In this document: positions 1-12,701 of the stretch, in pieces
Numbering within the stretch: position 1 is the stretch's first letter
Layout of the letters: each line of letters opens with the position of its first letter
NCBI GenBank assembly: GCA_019633425.1
Contig: WSUB01000001.1
Span: 930,001-994,000 of the forward strand
Reading direction: 5' to 3'
Length of the DNA: 64,000 nucleotides
From: Tulasnella sp. 424
Taxonomy: Eukaryota; Basidiomycota; Agaricomycetes; Cantharellales; Tulasnellaceae
Translations under genes and position numbers: made by a program
The notes under the pieces: model-generated
Databases searched by the model: none
Told to the model about the DNA's origin: nothing
What the model saw: only the letters and a program-made list of their open reading frames with translations

Positions 1-1356
1 GAGGCCATTACTGTCTGCTTTGGTGCGGTCTTTGGGTTCTGTCAGAGATACTTAGTCCCGCGCCACTGAATCCTGTATGATAGGGAATACCACGGTCGAG
101 AAAGCTTACAACAACACCTTCAAGGTTTACCAAGTCATACAAGCTCATTTAGATGCTCACCCAGACGATGCCCATCGCTTTCCAAACTTTCGAAAAGACG
201 GGCATCGACCTATATACGCCAAAGGTGCCCAAGGCCCGTTGCATGGTCAATTGAATCTCGCAGAATACTTTGTGAGCTCGCTCTGGATGACAAGTCGTCT
301 CCAGCTGTTGACCCTTTGGGCTCAAGCATGGCCCCGATGGGCTAAGTGACATCAGCACGACTCATCCCCAGTACGATGTCAGGCCCTCATTCTGGCCTGT
401 TGACAATCCCTACCTCAACATTAGCGCCAAGCCCGCTCACGAGGCGATTTTGGGTGTTCTTGAGCGTGAACCGGCTGGAACAGTGACTATTTTAGCTTGT
501 GGTCCTCGTAAGCATTGCCCTTCGGTCCTTAACGGTTAGCGCAGCTGACATTTATCTCACCCCCCACTTAGTGACCAACGTCTCTCGAGCCATCTCTACG
601 TCTCCCAACGTTTTCTCCCGCGTTGGTCGGGTCGTTAGTATGGGCGGAAACCTCGACGTGCCCGGAAACACGTCCGCCACCAGCGAATTCAACTTCTTTG
701 CCGACCCTTACGCTGCACGCCACGTATTGGAAGAGGTCCAAAAGGTGCCCAGACCTTTTGAATTCGTTTTGGTCCCCTTGGACACCACGAGTCAACACAT
801 CATCGTGTTCGACCGACTAATCCCAAGCGACGTGGTGGATGGCGAAGGCGGGGCTACTAAGCTAGCAGTACAGGAAAGGCCCATCGAAGCATTCATTTCA
901 ACCCTCCTACGTCGCCCCAGAAAGGTTTTACGTCAGCTAGGACTGACGGATGACTTCGAGATGCACGATCCACTCGCTGCATGGTACGTTATCCGCTCTG
1001 CATCAGCAGCGGCGGCGAAGGAAGAGGGTTGGCAGGCGATCAAACGGAAGTTTGTCATCGAGACGATTGGCGAGTATACTAAGGGAATGTGCGTCGTTGA
1101 CAGAAGGTCAGTTACCCAACAGGATTCGGCGAGTGTTGTCCGCTAAGTCAACCATATCCTTTTTAGAGGGTCGAAGGAAGAAGTAGGTACGAAACGCGCG
1201 GTGCAGGGCATCGTGATAGACCATGAAAAAGAGGAAGATACTGTGACAGGGGAGGAGCATGGTGTAGACGTTTTACTTCGGTGGCCAGACACCAAGATAT
1301 TCACAGACGAGATGATGAGGCGGGTGTTCTGGTATTCTCGATCTTCCACGCTTTAA
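1..1356 (+). CDS. Inosine/uridine-preferring nucleoside hydrolase, 5' end missing
   Basis: Ribonucleoside hydrolase of the IUNH family, which cleaves the N-glycosidic bond of purine/pyrimidine nucleosides for base salvage. Five exons can be joined in frame: 1-22, 84-271, 327-507, 572-1106 and 1167-1356, with 55-64 bp GT..AG introns. Visible family motifs are AITVCFGNTT near the start, HGPDGLSDIS in exon 3 (the HGxDGLG-type motif), TILACGPLTNVSRA, and VVSMGGNLDVPGNTS followed by EFNFFADPYAA in exon 4. The N-terminal DxDxxxDD calcium-binding motif expected for this family lies upstream of the window, so the gene is cut by the window edge. It ends tail to tail with the sugar porter, 78 bp away. 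The family call is secure; substrate preference cannot be read. Confidence 0.9.
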
Positions 1357-1434
1357 GCCAAAGTCGTAACAGTAGAATTTGAAGACCCTAGTGCAATAGA
1401 CCAACATACACCTTGTCGTAAAAAATCGCGCTCA

Positions 1435-3408
1435 TTACTTCTTGTACTCCTTGGCAAACAGCACCGCCGTGACGGCAAAGGCTCCAGCAAACAAGAAGAA
1501 TATTTGACCCTCGCCTTTCCGTCCGCTGGGTCTAGTCGGATCTTCCGACGATAGCCAGTCACGCAATGGAAGGAAGCCCACGCCGACGATAAAGTTGGTA
1601 ATCCAGTTGAGTGACAGAGCGAGCGACGATGTGGCCGACGCAGCCTACAGTCGGTTGGTCAGTAGAGATAGAGCGAGCTCTCACAATAGTAACTTACGTA
1701 GAATGGGACCAGCTCTCCAATCAGGACGAAGGGAACCGGTCCAAGTCCAATAGCGAATGATCTACCGCCAACATATCAGAGCGAATCCTCTCCCATATGC
1801 TGTGCTAAAACTCACCCAACGAAGGCAAGGATGGCGACCGTGGATAGAGCAATGACCCCGCCGTTCAAACCAAGGGCTAAGGCAATGAGAGAAATTTCCA
1901 CCGCCAACATGGAGCCAAGCTACGGAAATTAGGCCTGTGAGAATGAGTAGAAGCCAGGAATGGAAGAAATTCGAGGTACCAGAAGACTTCGCCGACCAAG
2001 CCGCTAACAACAGATAGAGTCAGTCTCGGAGAGCTCCTCAAACTGACACTGTAGGTTCGTACCTCGATCAAGTAGACAGCAGGGAAGGTCATAATGGCGT
2101 TCAGGATAGCAATACCCAGAGATATGTAGCCCTCGGCTCCAGGAATGACGCGGGAGAGGATGGAGTTGCTAAGAGGTTCAGACGTAAATACCACAGTTCG
2201 AGCAGCATCGAGGGTAGAGATCACCTGTAGAAAATAACTTTTTTATAATATTGTCAGTAAAACATCAAGGGGCCAGAGGTAGAGATTCACTAACCTGCAT
2301 TAATACCCGAGATTTGCTGAGCAAACATAGCAAGTAGGATGGCGATAACGGGTTTTCGCAGAGGTTCGAGTTTGAACAAATCGACCACCGAGAGAGGGGC
2401 GATTGTCGTCTCGCTTCTCGAAGAGGTTGAGTGGCCATCGTCTTCAGCGTCAGCTGCGCCAAGTAAGCTTTGAGCTTCGGCATGCAAAACATCTGGCTGA
2501 GGACGGGGTGACCGCTGTGAGCTTGGAGAATGATCTCTCCACAACTTGGAGGCGACATCATCGGCTTCTGTTTCTCGCCCGGCGGCAGTTAGCCAGTTCG
2601 GGGTGTCGGCAACCCCGGCGGAAAGGAGGAGTTGGACGAGGCAGAGAGCGCTTGAAGTGATAAAGACCACCCGCCATCTATGCGTATCTGGCGTGGAGAA
2701 AGCGAGGCCGATAGCTTGAGCGAGTAGTAAGCCGAATACAACGCTCTTCAATAGCGATATTTAGATTGAATCAACCGATCAAGCTCATGATGACACGGAG
2801 ATGCTTACGAGCTGGTTCATAACCCCCACAGAGCCTTTGATTTTCTGAGGTGCTATCTCAGAGAGGAAGATAGGCCCAACACACATGGCAATACCGGCAC
2901 CAATGCCGATGACGAACCTGAGCAAAACGGTCACAACGTCAGAACTTCGAAAGGTAACAGGCACCACTGAGGCTATGCCCAGCCGTTGAGTAATTGAAAG
3001 GCACGCGTACCTTCCCGCAATAAGCAGCTCGGCGCTCCATGCTATGGTCATGAGGAGAGAGCCTGCAAGGATAAATGCGGAATTGAACTTGACCGCCCCT
3101 TTCCGGCCATACTTGTTCATGAGATGGGTGCTCGAAAGACTCCCGAGCAAACCGCCAATGGTAAAGACCGAGGTGACAAAGCCAAATGTTGCATTTGACA
3201 TTGGAATGCATACCGGGAAGCCATGGGTGATTGGTGGCGTATAAGGGGGAAAAGAGGGCTCTTCGGGAACAACTTTGAAGCACTGTATTGCGGATTGAAC
3301 TTGGTTCAATGCTGCAATGTGGAAGCCATATAAGAATGGACTGGCGAGTACCCAAGTGAGGGTAGAGATGAAGTATGGGGTGAGCGACGTCTTTCCAGTG
3401 ACAGCCAT
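1435..3408 (-). CDS. MFS sugar porter (GLUT-like)
   Basis: Twelve-helix major facilitator transporter of the sugar porter family, expected to move a hexose across the plasma or vacuolar membrane. The start ATG at 3406-3408 gives MAVTGKTSLTPYFISTLTWV. Family marks are NKYGRKGA in the loop after the second helix, RFVIGIGAGIAM in helix 4, PIFLSEIAPQKIKG after it, and QQISGINAG in helix 7. The usual PESPRWL motif is replaced by DTPNWL. The C-terminus is hydrophobic and ends LFAKEYKK with TAA at 1435-1437. The gene is broken by several short introns. It is divergent from the alpha-amylase across 592 bp, which suggests shared carbon-source control. Substrate and membrane are inference. Confidence 0.85.
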
Positions 3409-4000
3409 AGGATGAACGGCGGTCAGGGGTTAACTTGTGCGCAGTTACGAGTGTCACCGTGAGAGATGTCCAAACCAGACATGTACGTAATCCCAACCCT
3501 GAGAACCATCGAGCGTCTCACGTGGTGCAGGGCTCAAAGTCTCTATTCGAAGAAGCTTCGGTAAATTTGGGCTGTCTCAAGAGTGCTAAAGAAATCCTGG
3601 CGCAGAGCTTTGCGAGGGAATAGGTATTTTGGTTGGGTAGATCCTGGGTTTGGTGAACCGAGAGGCAGAGTCGATCGCCGACCGTTGATGCAGTTTAACA
3701 TCTGACCCCCCGCTTGGGCTACACCCCCCGGGCTTCTTACGGTCTGCCAACCTCCTGTCCGTCTTTGGTCCATTGCCTTTCCATCCAGTCCATTCTACCA
3801 TTATTTCTTGCTCTTTCTCGATACGCCTTTCTCTTTCTTCCCTCTCCCTTTTACATGGCCCATCGTTGAACGTCGCTTTCCTTCGCCCTCTTGCTGGTCA
3901 AAGTACACCCACACTCATCACTACCGACTTTGGGAAACAACCTCTTCGTTCAAGTCTCCAGCCTCTCCCCGAACCCCCAGACACTCGTTTGGCCGTGAAG
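3409..4000. promoter_or_regulatory. Shared intergenic promoter of sugar porter and alpha-amylase
   Basis: This 592-bp gap separates the two divergent start codons. It contains two CYCCRS words (the complement of SYGGRG, the CreA/Mig1 consensus), CCCCGC at 3708-3713 and CCCCGG at 3726-3731. A long pyrimidine-rich stretch from about 3785 to 3860 precedes the amylase start, as is usual in basidiomycete core promoters. Six-base words are common by chance, so repression through these sites is only a suggestion. Confidence 0.45.
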
Positions 4001-6052
4001 ATGCAATCCTTTAGGAGATTCGCTCTCTCGCTCATCTATATCTCTGCTGGCTTTCCATCGCTCGCAAGAGCTGCAACTGCAGAGGAGTGGAGATCTCGGT
4101 CCATATACCAGTTGATAACGGACCGGTTTGCTCTTCCAAATGGTTCGAGTATCGATCCGAAAGCATGCAACCCAGCGCAAGCAAAAATCTGCGGAGGTAC
4201 ATGGCAGAGTATCACCCAGAACCTCGACTACATCCAGGGCATGGGATTCACTGCAGTATGGATAAGGTTCGTGAGGAGTTCTTTCAACTTAGATCACTGT
4301 CGAGTGTAATTTGAGGTGCTGACACCTTGCTGGCGTCATCCTTCTGGGTCCCTGTCCCACCCACTCTCCAACTCCGACCTCTTGTAGCCCGGTAAACCAG
4401 AATATACCAGGTCCAACTGCTTATGGAGATCCATATCATGGCTACTGGATTGCGGACATTTCCCAGCTCAACGACAGGTTTGGAACAGCCGATGACCTAA
4501 GGCAACTGTCCGACGAGCTGCATCGGCGTGATATGTACCTTATGGTCGACGTGGTCGTTAATAATGTCGCCTCGACCACGACCACGCCCGACTATTCTCA
4601 ATACCTTTTCAAAGACTGTGCGTGCCCTTTTGCATTCTCTTCTCTTGCGGGGTTCGGACACTGACGTCCCGTGTCTTGAATCGTACCGGCTGCATGTCCG
4701 CCTCTGTTTCGCACACTATACAGCCTCGTATTATCACCCTTACTGCCAAGTTGATTATAACAACCGTACGAGTGCGCAGGTCTGCTGGCTGGGAGATACG
4801 AAAGTCGCTCTACCAGATCTCGACACTGAAAACCAAGTCGTCGTCAGCACGTACAACCAATGGGTCTCTCAGTTTGTGCAGGGCTTTGGGATCGATGGTC
4901 TTCGAATCGACGCAGCGAAGCATGTGAGGGCTGACTTCTGGGGCCCGTTTTGCGACGCTGCGGGGGTTTTCTGTATCGGGGAGGTCTTCGGAGACGACAT
5001 AGAGTACGCCAGTCCCCCGAGATGCAGGCCATATTAACTGACGACCTACTTACAGCCTCGCCGCCTCGTACCAAGGCCCTACAACCCTCGACGCCATCTT
5101 GAATTTCCCGCAATACAGCGCTCTCAAGGATGCGTTCGCCATCCCGGGTCCAGGAAATATGAGCTCCCTAGTGGACCAGTTCAATCTCGCTCGGAAGAAA
5201 TTCACCGACGTTGGCGTTCTAGGCAACTTCCTGGAGAATCACGATCTTCCGCGCTGGACCTCCTTTTCAGTCGACATTCAGTCCATGTTCAACGCCATGG
5301 CGTTTAACTTCATGTCTGACGGCATTCCCGTTCTTTACTACGGCCAGGAGCAGAGATTTAACGGAGCTGGTGACCCGGTCAACCGTGAACCTCTCTGGCC
5401 AAGTCAGTATGACCAAGGAGACGCCTACAAGTTCATGGCTATGCTGAATCAAGTTCGCAACTACTTGAATCAAAGCGGAGATTGGCTCCATCAACCTGCT
5501 CAAATAATCTCGCACACGGATGATGCATTATTCTTAGCGAGGGGATATGTTATCACCGTACTGACGAATATCGGGTCTCCCGTGAGTGTCGTGTTTACTA
5601 CGTTATGAACCGAACCCCTGACCGCGCCTGTCGCCCCAACTCTAGCCGAACTTGAATTCAAGCGCCTCCATGATTGGGTCTGGGTTTTCTGCAAACCAGG
5701 TCATGATTGACGTCGTCACCTGCCAACAAGTGATCGTCGGGTCTCAAGGCAGCATCTATATCGACTACAGGAAGGGTGGTCATGCATCGGTAAGATTTCC
5801 TTCTTTCGCTGCTTACATCAATTCTAACCGAAAAAATCCAACCTGTAGATCCTGGTCCCCGAGTACTACATTCGTGGATCTGATATCTGCACGGCTGTGC
5901 AACGCGCATCTTACCAAGGACTGACACCACAGAAGTCTGCTACCTCTGCAAACTCTGCCACGGCTCCGGCTCGTATGAGCCCGTTACCGCTAGCGTCAGC
6001 GATGGCGTTACTAGTCGGCACCGTCGTATCGTGGGCCGTGGCCGCAGTCTAA
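4001..6052 (+). CDS. Secreted GH13 alpha-amylase, probably GPI-anchored
   Basis: Endo-acting alpha-1,4-glucan hydrolase. Six exons join in frame (4001-4266, 4388-4617, 4724-5003, 5056-5581, 5646-5789, 5849-6052) to 549 residues. The first about 24 residues are a signal peptide (MQSFRRFALSLIYISAG, then SLARA). All four GH13 regions are visible: MVDVVVNN (region I), GLRIDAAKHV with the nucleophile Asp (II), GEVFGDD with the acid/base Glu (III) and ENHDLPR with the third catalytic Asp (IV; many family members have ENHDNPR). VLYYGQEQRFNGAGDPVNRE follows as in fungal amylases. The tail is Ser/Ala-rich and ends in a hydrophobic stretch (MALLVGTVVSWAVAAV) without a charged end, typical of a GPI-attachment signal. 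No starch-binding domain was seen. An upstream in-frame Met exists at 3773, but the signal peptide fixes the start at 4001. Confidence 0.92.
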
Positions 6053-6608
6053 TGCGTCGGCCCATCCCGCTGGATTCTTTGCTCCCGCCGTTCTCATGCT
6101 CGTTTTCGTCTTCGGGTTCTGCCACTCGCTCTGCTCGCTTTCGTTGCTGTTCTGTCTCTATGACTTCCTGTTCGACAAACCACCTCTCGCCCTTCTCAGT
6201 GCTCCTTCGCCCTTATATTTGCTTCTGTCGCGCACCCCTTCTAGCTGCCATATCTTTATAGCCTTTATCTTTCTGTCTTCTCGATTCAACAAAACCCCTT
6301 CGCACTGCTCTCGTCTTTTCGCGTCTCTTCTAATTCTATACCACTGCAAGCTTCCTTCAGCTCTTCGTCTTGTATTGTGTACATAGTAGTTCGTGAGCGA
6401 TGCATCCGCCTTAACTTCTCCCCCGAAGCGTTTCGGGTCACAGCTAGCCACTGACGTTGAGCTATGGTTGCGCAGCCGTAGGATGAACGAAAGAGTGTCT
6501 ATAGCATTACAATCATTATGTAGACAGATAGCAGACGACAGCAAGGGAAACAGATAAAACGAAAAGGCACGCATGACTGGATACCACAGGGAGAGGGGCA
6601 AAGGAGAA
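6053..6608. other. Convergent 3' intergenic region
   Basis: This gap lies between the amylase stop and the CDC50 stop and must hold both 3' untranslated regions. It is pyrimidine-rich on the + strand from about 6100 to 6370. I see no gene, repeat or RNA structure in it. Confidence 0.5.
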
Positions 6609-8152
6609 CTATCGAGCGGCTGGAGCCACAGCTCCAGGTTGGTTCCAGGAGAGTAGAGACATATCTCCCAGTTTTCTGAAGAAGGAACGACTTGAGCATC
6701 AATCTCAGTAGATCGACAGAAGAAATAGACATACCGTGGTCTGATGACGTGCCTGACAGTGCCAGCGACTCCGAGGAGTACAAACAGACCGGCAGCACCG
6801 ACGTAGGCCCAGCCGAGGAAAGGATTCTTGCCACCGATCCACGAGACCGTGGAAATGACGACTGACTTTGTGCCTCCGAAACTTTTGACGGGATAGTCTA
6901 TTTTAGAACAGTGTCAACGGGCGTTTCTTCTGCTCGTTGATGAGCGCTTACTCATGAAGACGACCATTTGGTAGTTGCCGGCGGTAAGGGTATCCCCGTC
7001 ATTCCTTCCGTAAAGTTTCGAGAAGGTAGGCAAGCCAGCGGTGCGCATCCAGTTCTGGAAATGTTCATCTTCACGCAGATTGGGTGGTGGGTTGTCGGTG
7101 GTGTATCCATTAGGCCATCGCTCCGCCCAGTTAGGAGGTGGAACGATGGAAGAAAGGTCCGAGTACCCAGGCTGAGAGGAGTATTTCTTGGCTTCGCCCG
7201 GCCAAGCAATACCTTGAGCCGAGAATTCGTATGTTCCAGCTGCGTTTCCAGAGTCGTCAAGACGGGTTGGGTTGCCGATCGTGTCTGAAAAGCAAACGAA
7301 TACTAAATGAATAGAGGCGAGGATTGCTTTTGGTCGGGGATAACCCACCATTGAAAATCGAGTTTGCGATCAAACCGCAAGGATAGATCGGCTTGCCGTT
7401 AATCGTGTCCAAAGGCTTGCAGTTTCCTCCATTTAGCTTTCCTGCATCTACGCCTTTGCCCTTCAACTGGTCCGTATCCAAGCTTTGCACATATCGTCGG
7501 TGATTCTGGTGGAAGCTGGTAAGCTTGTAGTAAACGAAGACCGGGGCTTTTAGGTCGGCTGGAATGTTGAAACGAATCGTGCAGGCCTGTTTCTGGCCGA
7601 CAGCTCCGTTGGCATCCGCAGCGAAGGAGTACTGTGGAGGGATGATTTCGTGGTGGCTGTCCGATGCCCGCAGCTGGTAGTCGTATTTGTTAACCTGGGT
7701 GAATGTGCTGCTTTGCTGGTCGCAGTCAGTGTAGTCAATCGTAATTTGCGTAACCTATGTAATCCACCAAGGCAATCGTTCAGGTTAGGGTGCTCGTTGT
7801 CGTTCAGTTGGCCACGATGGCGAGACGGCGGCCGGTGACGCACCAGACTGCTCCCCCAAATCAGCAATCCTCCTATCGGCGCAAATAGCAATCCGATGAT
7901 GAACAACGTCGGTAGAACGGTCTTGGGAGTCAAGATAGGCTGCCATGCTTTTAATCGTTGCTGCTTGAACGCAGTGTCTGTCGAGCACAATCCGCAGTGT
8001 CAGCGTCGGTCTGGAGTGCAACAGGACCGTCGTCTCGGTGTCGACAACTCACTGGCTGGACGCTTCCAAGCTGCCTTCTTCTTCACATCTTCTGCATCTC
8101 CACTGTTGTTGTCAGAGTCGTCCTGTCTTCTCCTTCGATTCCAGAGGGCCAT
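6609..8152 (-). CDS. CDC50/Lem3 family subunit of a P4-ATPase lipid flippase
   Basis: Beta-subunit that chaperones P4-ATPases and supports phospholipid flipping in Golgi, endosome and plasma membranes. It starts at 8152 with a short acidic/basic head ([16 protein letters not shown]). After the first intron comes the family signature [20 protein letters not shown] followed by the first membrane helix and [13 protein letters not shown]. The luminal domain shows [21 protein letters not shown] and the [15 protein letters not shown] region. The second helix ([19 protein letters not shown]) is near the C-terminus, followed by a spliced tail [18 protein letters not shown] ending in PGAVAPAAR. The two-helix topology, large luminal loop and length of about 400 residues fit the family. 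Confidence 0.93.
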
Positions 8153-8715
8153 TATGAGGTGGGGAGGGATGAAGTATGGGATGGGAGATGGGACAGCCTC
8201 TGCACAGTCGATAAACGAACTTCGCGCGTGTCAGGCTCTCCGTAAGCCGCGGCCTTCGGTCGCCTTGGGTTTTCGCGGCTTCCGCTTGGCCACACCCGCC
8301 GAGCTTACTTCATTGCTGACATTCAAGCAGATCGCGCAGATTTTCACGACTACCACACAGATAATGAAACGCAAAAGCGGGGCTTGCATAGAGCTGAAAA
8401 AATACAGGACACTACAAAACCCAAAGCATGAAGACAACCTACAAAGAAGGGTAAAGAAAGGACGGCTATATAATCGCCTGCGTCGTTCGGGGAATTTATA
8501 CTCGTACACCAGACCAAAATACATCCACGTCAGGTTGGGAGGACTTAATGCCAATGAAAGACCCCGCATGCGTGGCGATACGTCGACTCCAGGTCGAGCG
8601 TTTTGGAAACGTCATGGAAGGAGGCGTGAGTTGCAGGTTTGCATGCGTGGGCCTAAAACATGGCCATTTTCGTTGCAGACAAGCAGAAGCTCGTGGGTTC
8701 GACAGCCGAATCCGC
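8153..8715. other. Intergenic region, CDC50 promoter side
   Basis: This stretch lies upstream of CDC50 and downstream of the MARVEL-like gene, both on the minus strand. A long + strand open frame crosses it and continues antisense into CDC50, but it has no recognisable domain or coding signature, so I do not call it. Confidence 0.4.
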
Positions 8716-10373
8716 TCATCGAACTCGAACTGGCGAAGCAGCAGAGAGATCCAATGGTGGAGGGCGACGACGAGGGCTGCCTGTGCGACGAGATGGTGGA
8801 GATGCAGGCGCTGGAGCTGACGAAGGTACCGGACCTGGTGTACTGAGAGGGATGACTGAAGTTTGCATAGATGGCACCACCGGGGTGTTACTGGTGCGAT
8901 GCTTGCGAAGGGGTTCTTGGGGGTTTACTCGAGGCCAGTTCCGTATCGGGAGGGGCTCATCCGGGACGGTCTGGTTGGAAGGAGTCTGAAGTTGGGAGCC
9001 AGGAGGAGAGTGGAAGATAATAGTTTCGGGTGCAGTGGAATTCCGCTTGGGGGTTGAGGAAGTGGCATTCTGTACATACGACGGGTAGAGCGCGGGCGGG
9101 GCTTGTGCAGGAACCTTAGCATTCTTCTTGACCGAGGGTCGGCGACCAGGGAGAACACCGACGGATACGACAGCGGACGCAGTGTAGTGAACGGGCGGCC
9201 TTGCCGGGGGAAGTTCCGGGGCGTTGGCGAGTGTCAAGGGTTGGGGCTCCATTGATCGTGTTACCTCCTTAACAGGACGGTTGAGGGGAATCACGGTCAT
9301 AGCCTGGACGCGAACTTGGGTCATTGGAGCCGCGGGGGCGGGTTGCCATGTCTCAGCCATACGTTCGAGATGGGTGACGGTTGTATTGTGGTTGAGCGTC
9401 AACTGCCTTGGAACAAAGGCTGGTGACGGAGGAAGACTTGGCAGCTTCTCGCTCTTGGAATTGCCCCCTCCACTGAACCATTGGAAATCGCGAACGCTGG
9501 TTGTCCAAACTTCTGGGTGTCGGGCAGTGTAGACCCAGGCCGTGACGACCAAAAGCGAAAGATAAGCCAAGACTGTCGTCCGAAACAATTTCAGGTGTGT
9601 GGGGAAGTCGGGAAAGAATAATGAGCTGTCGGTATCGCAACGGAGAAGACAAGGGACTGACCAAGAATAGTAGCCGTCCACGTGACCGGGACCAGAGACT
9701 GAGCTGACGAGCACCACGAGTCTGCCTCGGACCGCTTGCAGGATGGGGTGGGCACGAGAGCTGTCGAGGCAGCAGCACCGCCTGCAGGTAGACGCATGGC
9801 ATCGATACAAGGAAAAGATGAGCGTGAAAGTCTCGACGCGGGGTGAACAAGGTTGGGGGGCTTGAGGGACTTACAGATATTAAGGATCCATGCGAACAAG
9901 AGCCAGCTGCACTCGAAGCGAACAGTGGACATGACAGCGCCGCGTCTTAAGACGTCGATAAGGATGCTGAGGGATAGGAGTTAGTAGCTGCGATGGTTAG
10001 CGAGTTGGGGACACGCACAGAGGGAACATGAACAAGATGCTTGCGGTCGAGTAAAAGATGAGGTAGATGTCCAGACTCCCTGTAGACCAAATCTTGTCAG
10101 GCCTTTTCCGCACCAGGAGGGGGCCACGACGTACGGATAGCGGATTCAGGCGAGGCCGTGATGTTGACAGCCGCGGTCGCACAGATAGCACCATTGATGA
10201 GCTGAAGTGAGAGGTGGTGGTCAGTTTTCCAATTATCGAAAAACTTCGAGTACAACGTACGACGAAGAGAGCTGGAAGTGGGTGGTGAAAGTCAGTCCGA
10301 TGAATGCGCGATAAGAAGGTCTCAAGTCCTACTAACCAAAGAAGACTGCTCTGAGGATGAGGAAAGCAGACAT
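8716..10373 (-). CDS. Four-helix MARVEL-like membrane protein with proline-rich tail
   Basis: No specific function is recognised. The start at 10373 gives MSAFLILRAVFFA, and small exons join in frame to LFVLINGAICATAAVNI. The next exons encode DIYLIFYSTASILFMFPL and ECSWLLFAWILNI. A loop with two cysteines (PSCKRSEADSWC) follows, then LFRTTVLAYLSLLVVTAWVY. This is four hydrophobic helices with a cysteine pair in the loop before the last, the layout of fungal MARVEL proteins. The remaining about 250 residues form a soluble Pro/Ser/Thr-rich, probably disordered tail with basic PPSRRTGSPRRRPPP close to the end. The tail is one long exon ending with the stop codon at 8716-8718. Two other genes in the window share the architecture (37421-38873 and 48338-49819). 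Confidence 0.65.
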
Positions 10374-11929
10374 TGGGGAACGGTGTGGAAGGGCGGACGT
10401 TGAAAAGAAGACGGAATCGTAAAAAGGTGTTAAAAGATTGACTGAGTAAGACACAACCAGCGTGACTACTCTCGTTGTTTTGAGGCAGTTAGAGAACGGG
10501 GAACTTTTCTTGTCGTGAAACGAGAGTGGGGGGTTGGCGGTGAAGGGAAAGCCAGAGGAGACAGCAAACCTGAGATATTGGATTCCTTCCCTTACAGCTC
10601 AGCCCGACCAAACAAAGAGACCCTGACCTCTCCTTCCACCGTATCCCCCTTGACCCGGGCCTCCCGGCCCTCCACATCCACCGTTGCTTGCAAACTCATT
10701 TCTCTGAACCGGAGACACATTCCCTTTCAACAAGCCATTAACACCGCGACTTATTTGGCTCGTCAAACCAGTTTGTAGAGTTTCCGGGTCTGTTATCCCA
10801 TTGTGGACAGCGCGGACAAACCACGCGAACCGCCACCGGCCTCACGCCATGCTTCCGACGGTGGTCTGGGCGTATGGTAACACTTTCACGGGCAAATTAT
10901 ATGGCCTTCCAATCTCGCATGGCTTTGTTGCTCCTTAAAATAAATTGTTGGGCGCCGCCGGCTGTTCATCGCATTGGGGCTATCCCGGGCAGAGCTCAGG
11001 AGAGCAATAAAACACCTGAACCCTACATATCTCTGATCGAAACCTGTCTTAATAATATCTCTCGGCTTTGATTAATGTGATGGGATGGGATGGCTCGGGT
11101 CTTGCCGTTGGGCGCAACGCCGCGCTCGACCTACCTTGCAGCTCTGAGACACTCAGCCGCGAACTTGGGAATGCAGAACGAAGCACAGGAAATTTCGTAC
11201 CACAAGCTCTACTCGTTCTTTTTATCTTGGGTATCATTCGAGCTTACCTGGCAGCTTGTCCGCTGCGGTTAGGTAAGACGTGACACAGCCACGAACCCGC
11301 CAGATGTATTCTACAAGATCAATCCACTGCTGCAGAGGAACCGATGACGGATATTGCGCGGTGTTATATGTACAGGCTGCCATTCAAAGCTTACTACAGG
11401 GTGTTCCGTTTATGCCATCTGGTGATCTTACGGCACGAACGGTAAGGACGACCTCTTCGACATCTCCAAACGCACCTCTTTCCTCGAGTACCTTGAAACC
11501 CAACCACTCTATTTCTTCGGGTCTTGCTTCTTTCTACGGTTAAGTGCTGCCTGGTAGTTCAATGCAGGGCACTCCAGCAGCAGTTTGGGTGATAATGATC
11601 AACTGCTAGTCTGTCTTGACATTTCTCCGCGCTGGACCACCATTCGCGACCTCTATGCTCTCTTTCTAAATTTCGCTGATGTTTTACCAAATTACAGGAT
11701 AATTTACAATGCCTGCGAGGCCATATTGACTGCTTGCTGGGCTGAAAGGGTGAGTTTCAGGCAGGGGACTTCGAAACCGTGTCTGGGAGCCGAACCGCAT
11801 ATCCCCTGATCAAAATGCCTATTTCCAATTTGTATAGGGAGTATCTAATGCTGCGAGTATCACACTGGAAACGATGAGTCAACCAGACGACGAGCACGAG
11901 GCGGTGTGGCAGTGCCAGTCCATTCTGCA
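10374..11929. other. Gene-poor stretch
   Basis: I see no supportable gene between the MARVEL-like start and the first CBM1-family repeat. Open frames here are short, lack known motifs and do not join across splice sites. The first about 300 bp should contain the promoter of the MARVEL-like gene. Confidence 0.45.
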
Positions 11930-12701
11930 CACACTCAATAACTTCCTGCGAGCTAAGAAAGGTTCCAAGCTCTAAGAAAGAGCAAATGTGAGAGCATTCC
12001 TGAACTTCAGGGCTAACATGGTCTTTCTGTAGGCTGCTTAATCCAGGTCGAGAGCCGAAAGTTGGCGCCCCTGATCTAACAAAGCAGGACTGGCGTCTGT
12101 GGTCGGGGGAATCCAGACAGTACATGATTTTTCTATTAACACTTCTGAAGGGCAGGAATAACGTGTATCGTAAACGCAGGCGGAAACTACAGCTTTGCCC
12201 AGTTGCCTGGTCGTGGAGTGGGAGGACGTTGAAAGGTTCAAGGTAACGCTCATTTCGGATATTTGAGTTAGATTTCGTACCCTGCTCATATAATTGCTCT
12301 ATACATTCCGCAATATCTGTACCATCGGGCGCTTACGTTTGGAACCAACCCTGCAAATGCCGACATAGAACTCTCGCTATCGGATGCCCCAAGACTGGGA
12401 AAGGACGAGTGTAGATGAGATAACAACGTAATCAGGGACACTCGCGTCCATAATCGAACCAACCTCACCCATCTACCGCCCTAGTTGGTGCATTACGTCT
12501 TTCATGGTGTCGTCCACAAGACGCCAAGAAAGATGAAGACATAGAGGAGGTAAAAGTCATAAATTATTACCGGGCATGAACCGGTTTAGACTGGTTACGC
12601 TGCCTCAGCGAACCTATCAATGGGAGCGACAGGTGGTTCGATGCAGAATTTGCACATTACCCCAGATTCGTCCTCCCCTCTTCTCAGGCATACTGATCAA
12701 A

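Noticed and set aside
7896..8846. A 316-codon + strand open frame
   Set aside because: It is antisense to the start of the CDC50 gene and to the tail of the MARVEL-like gene, has no motif, and its composition changes along its length.
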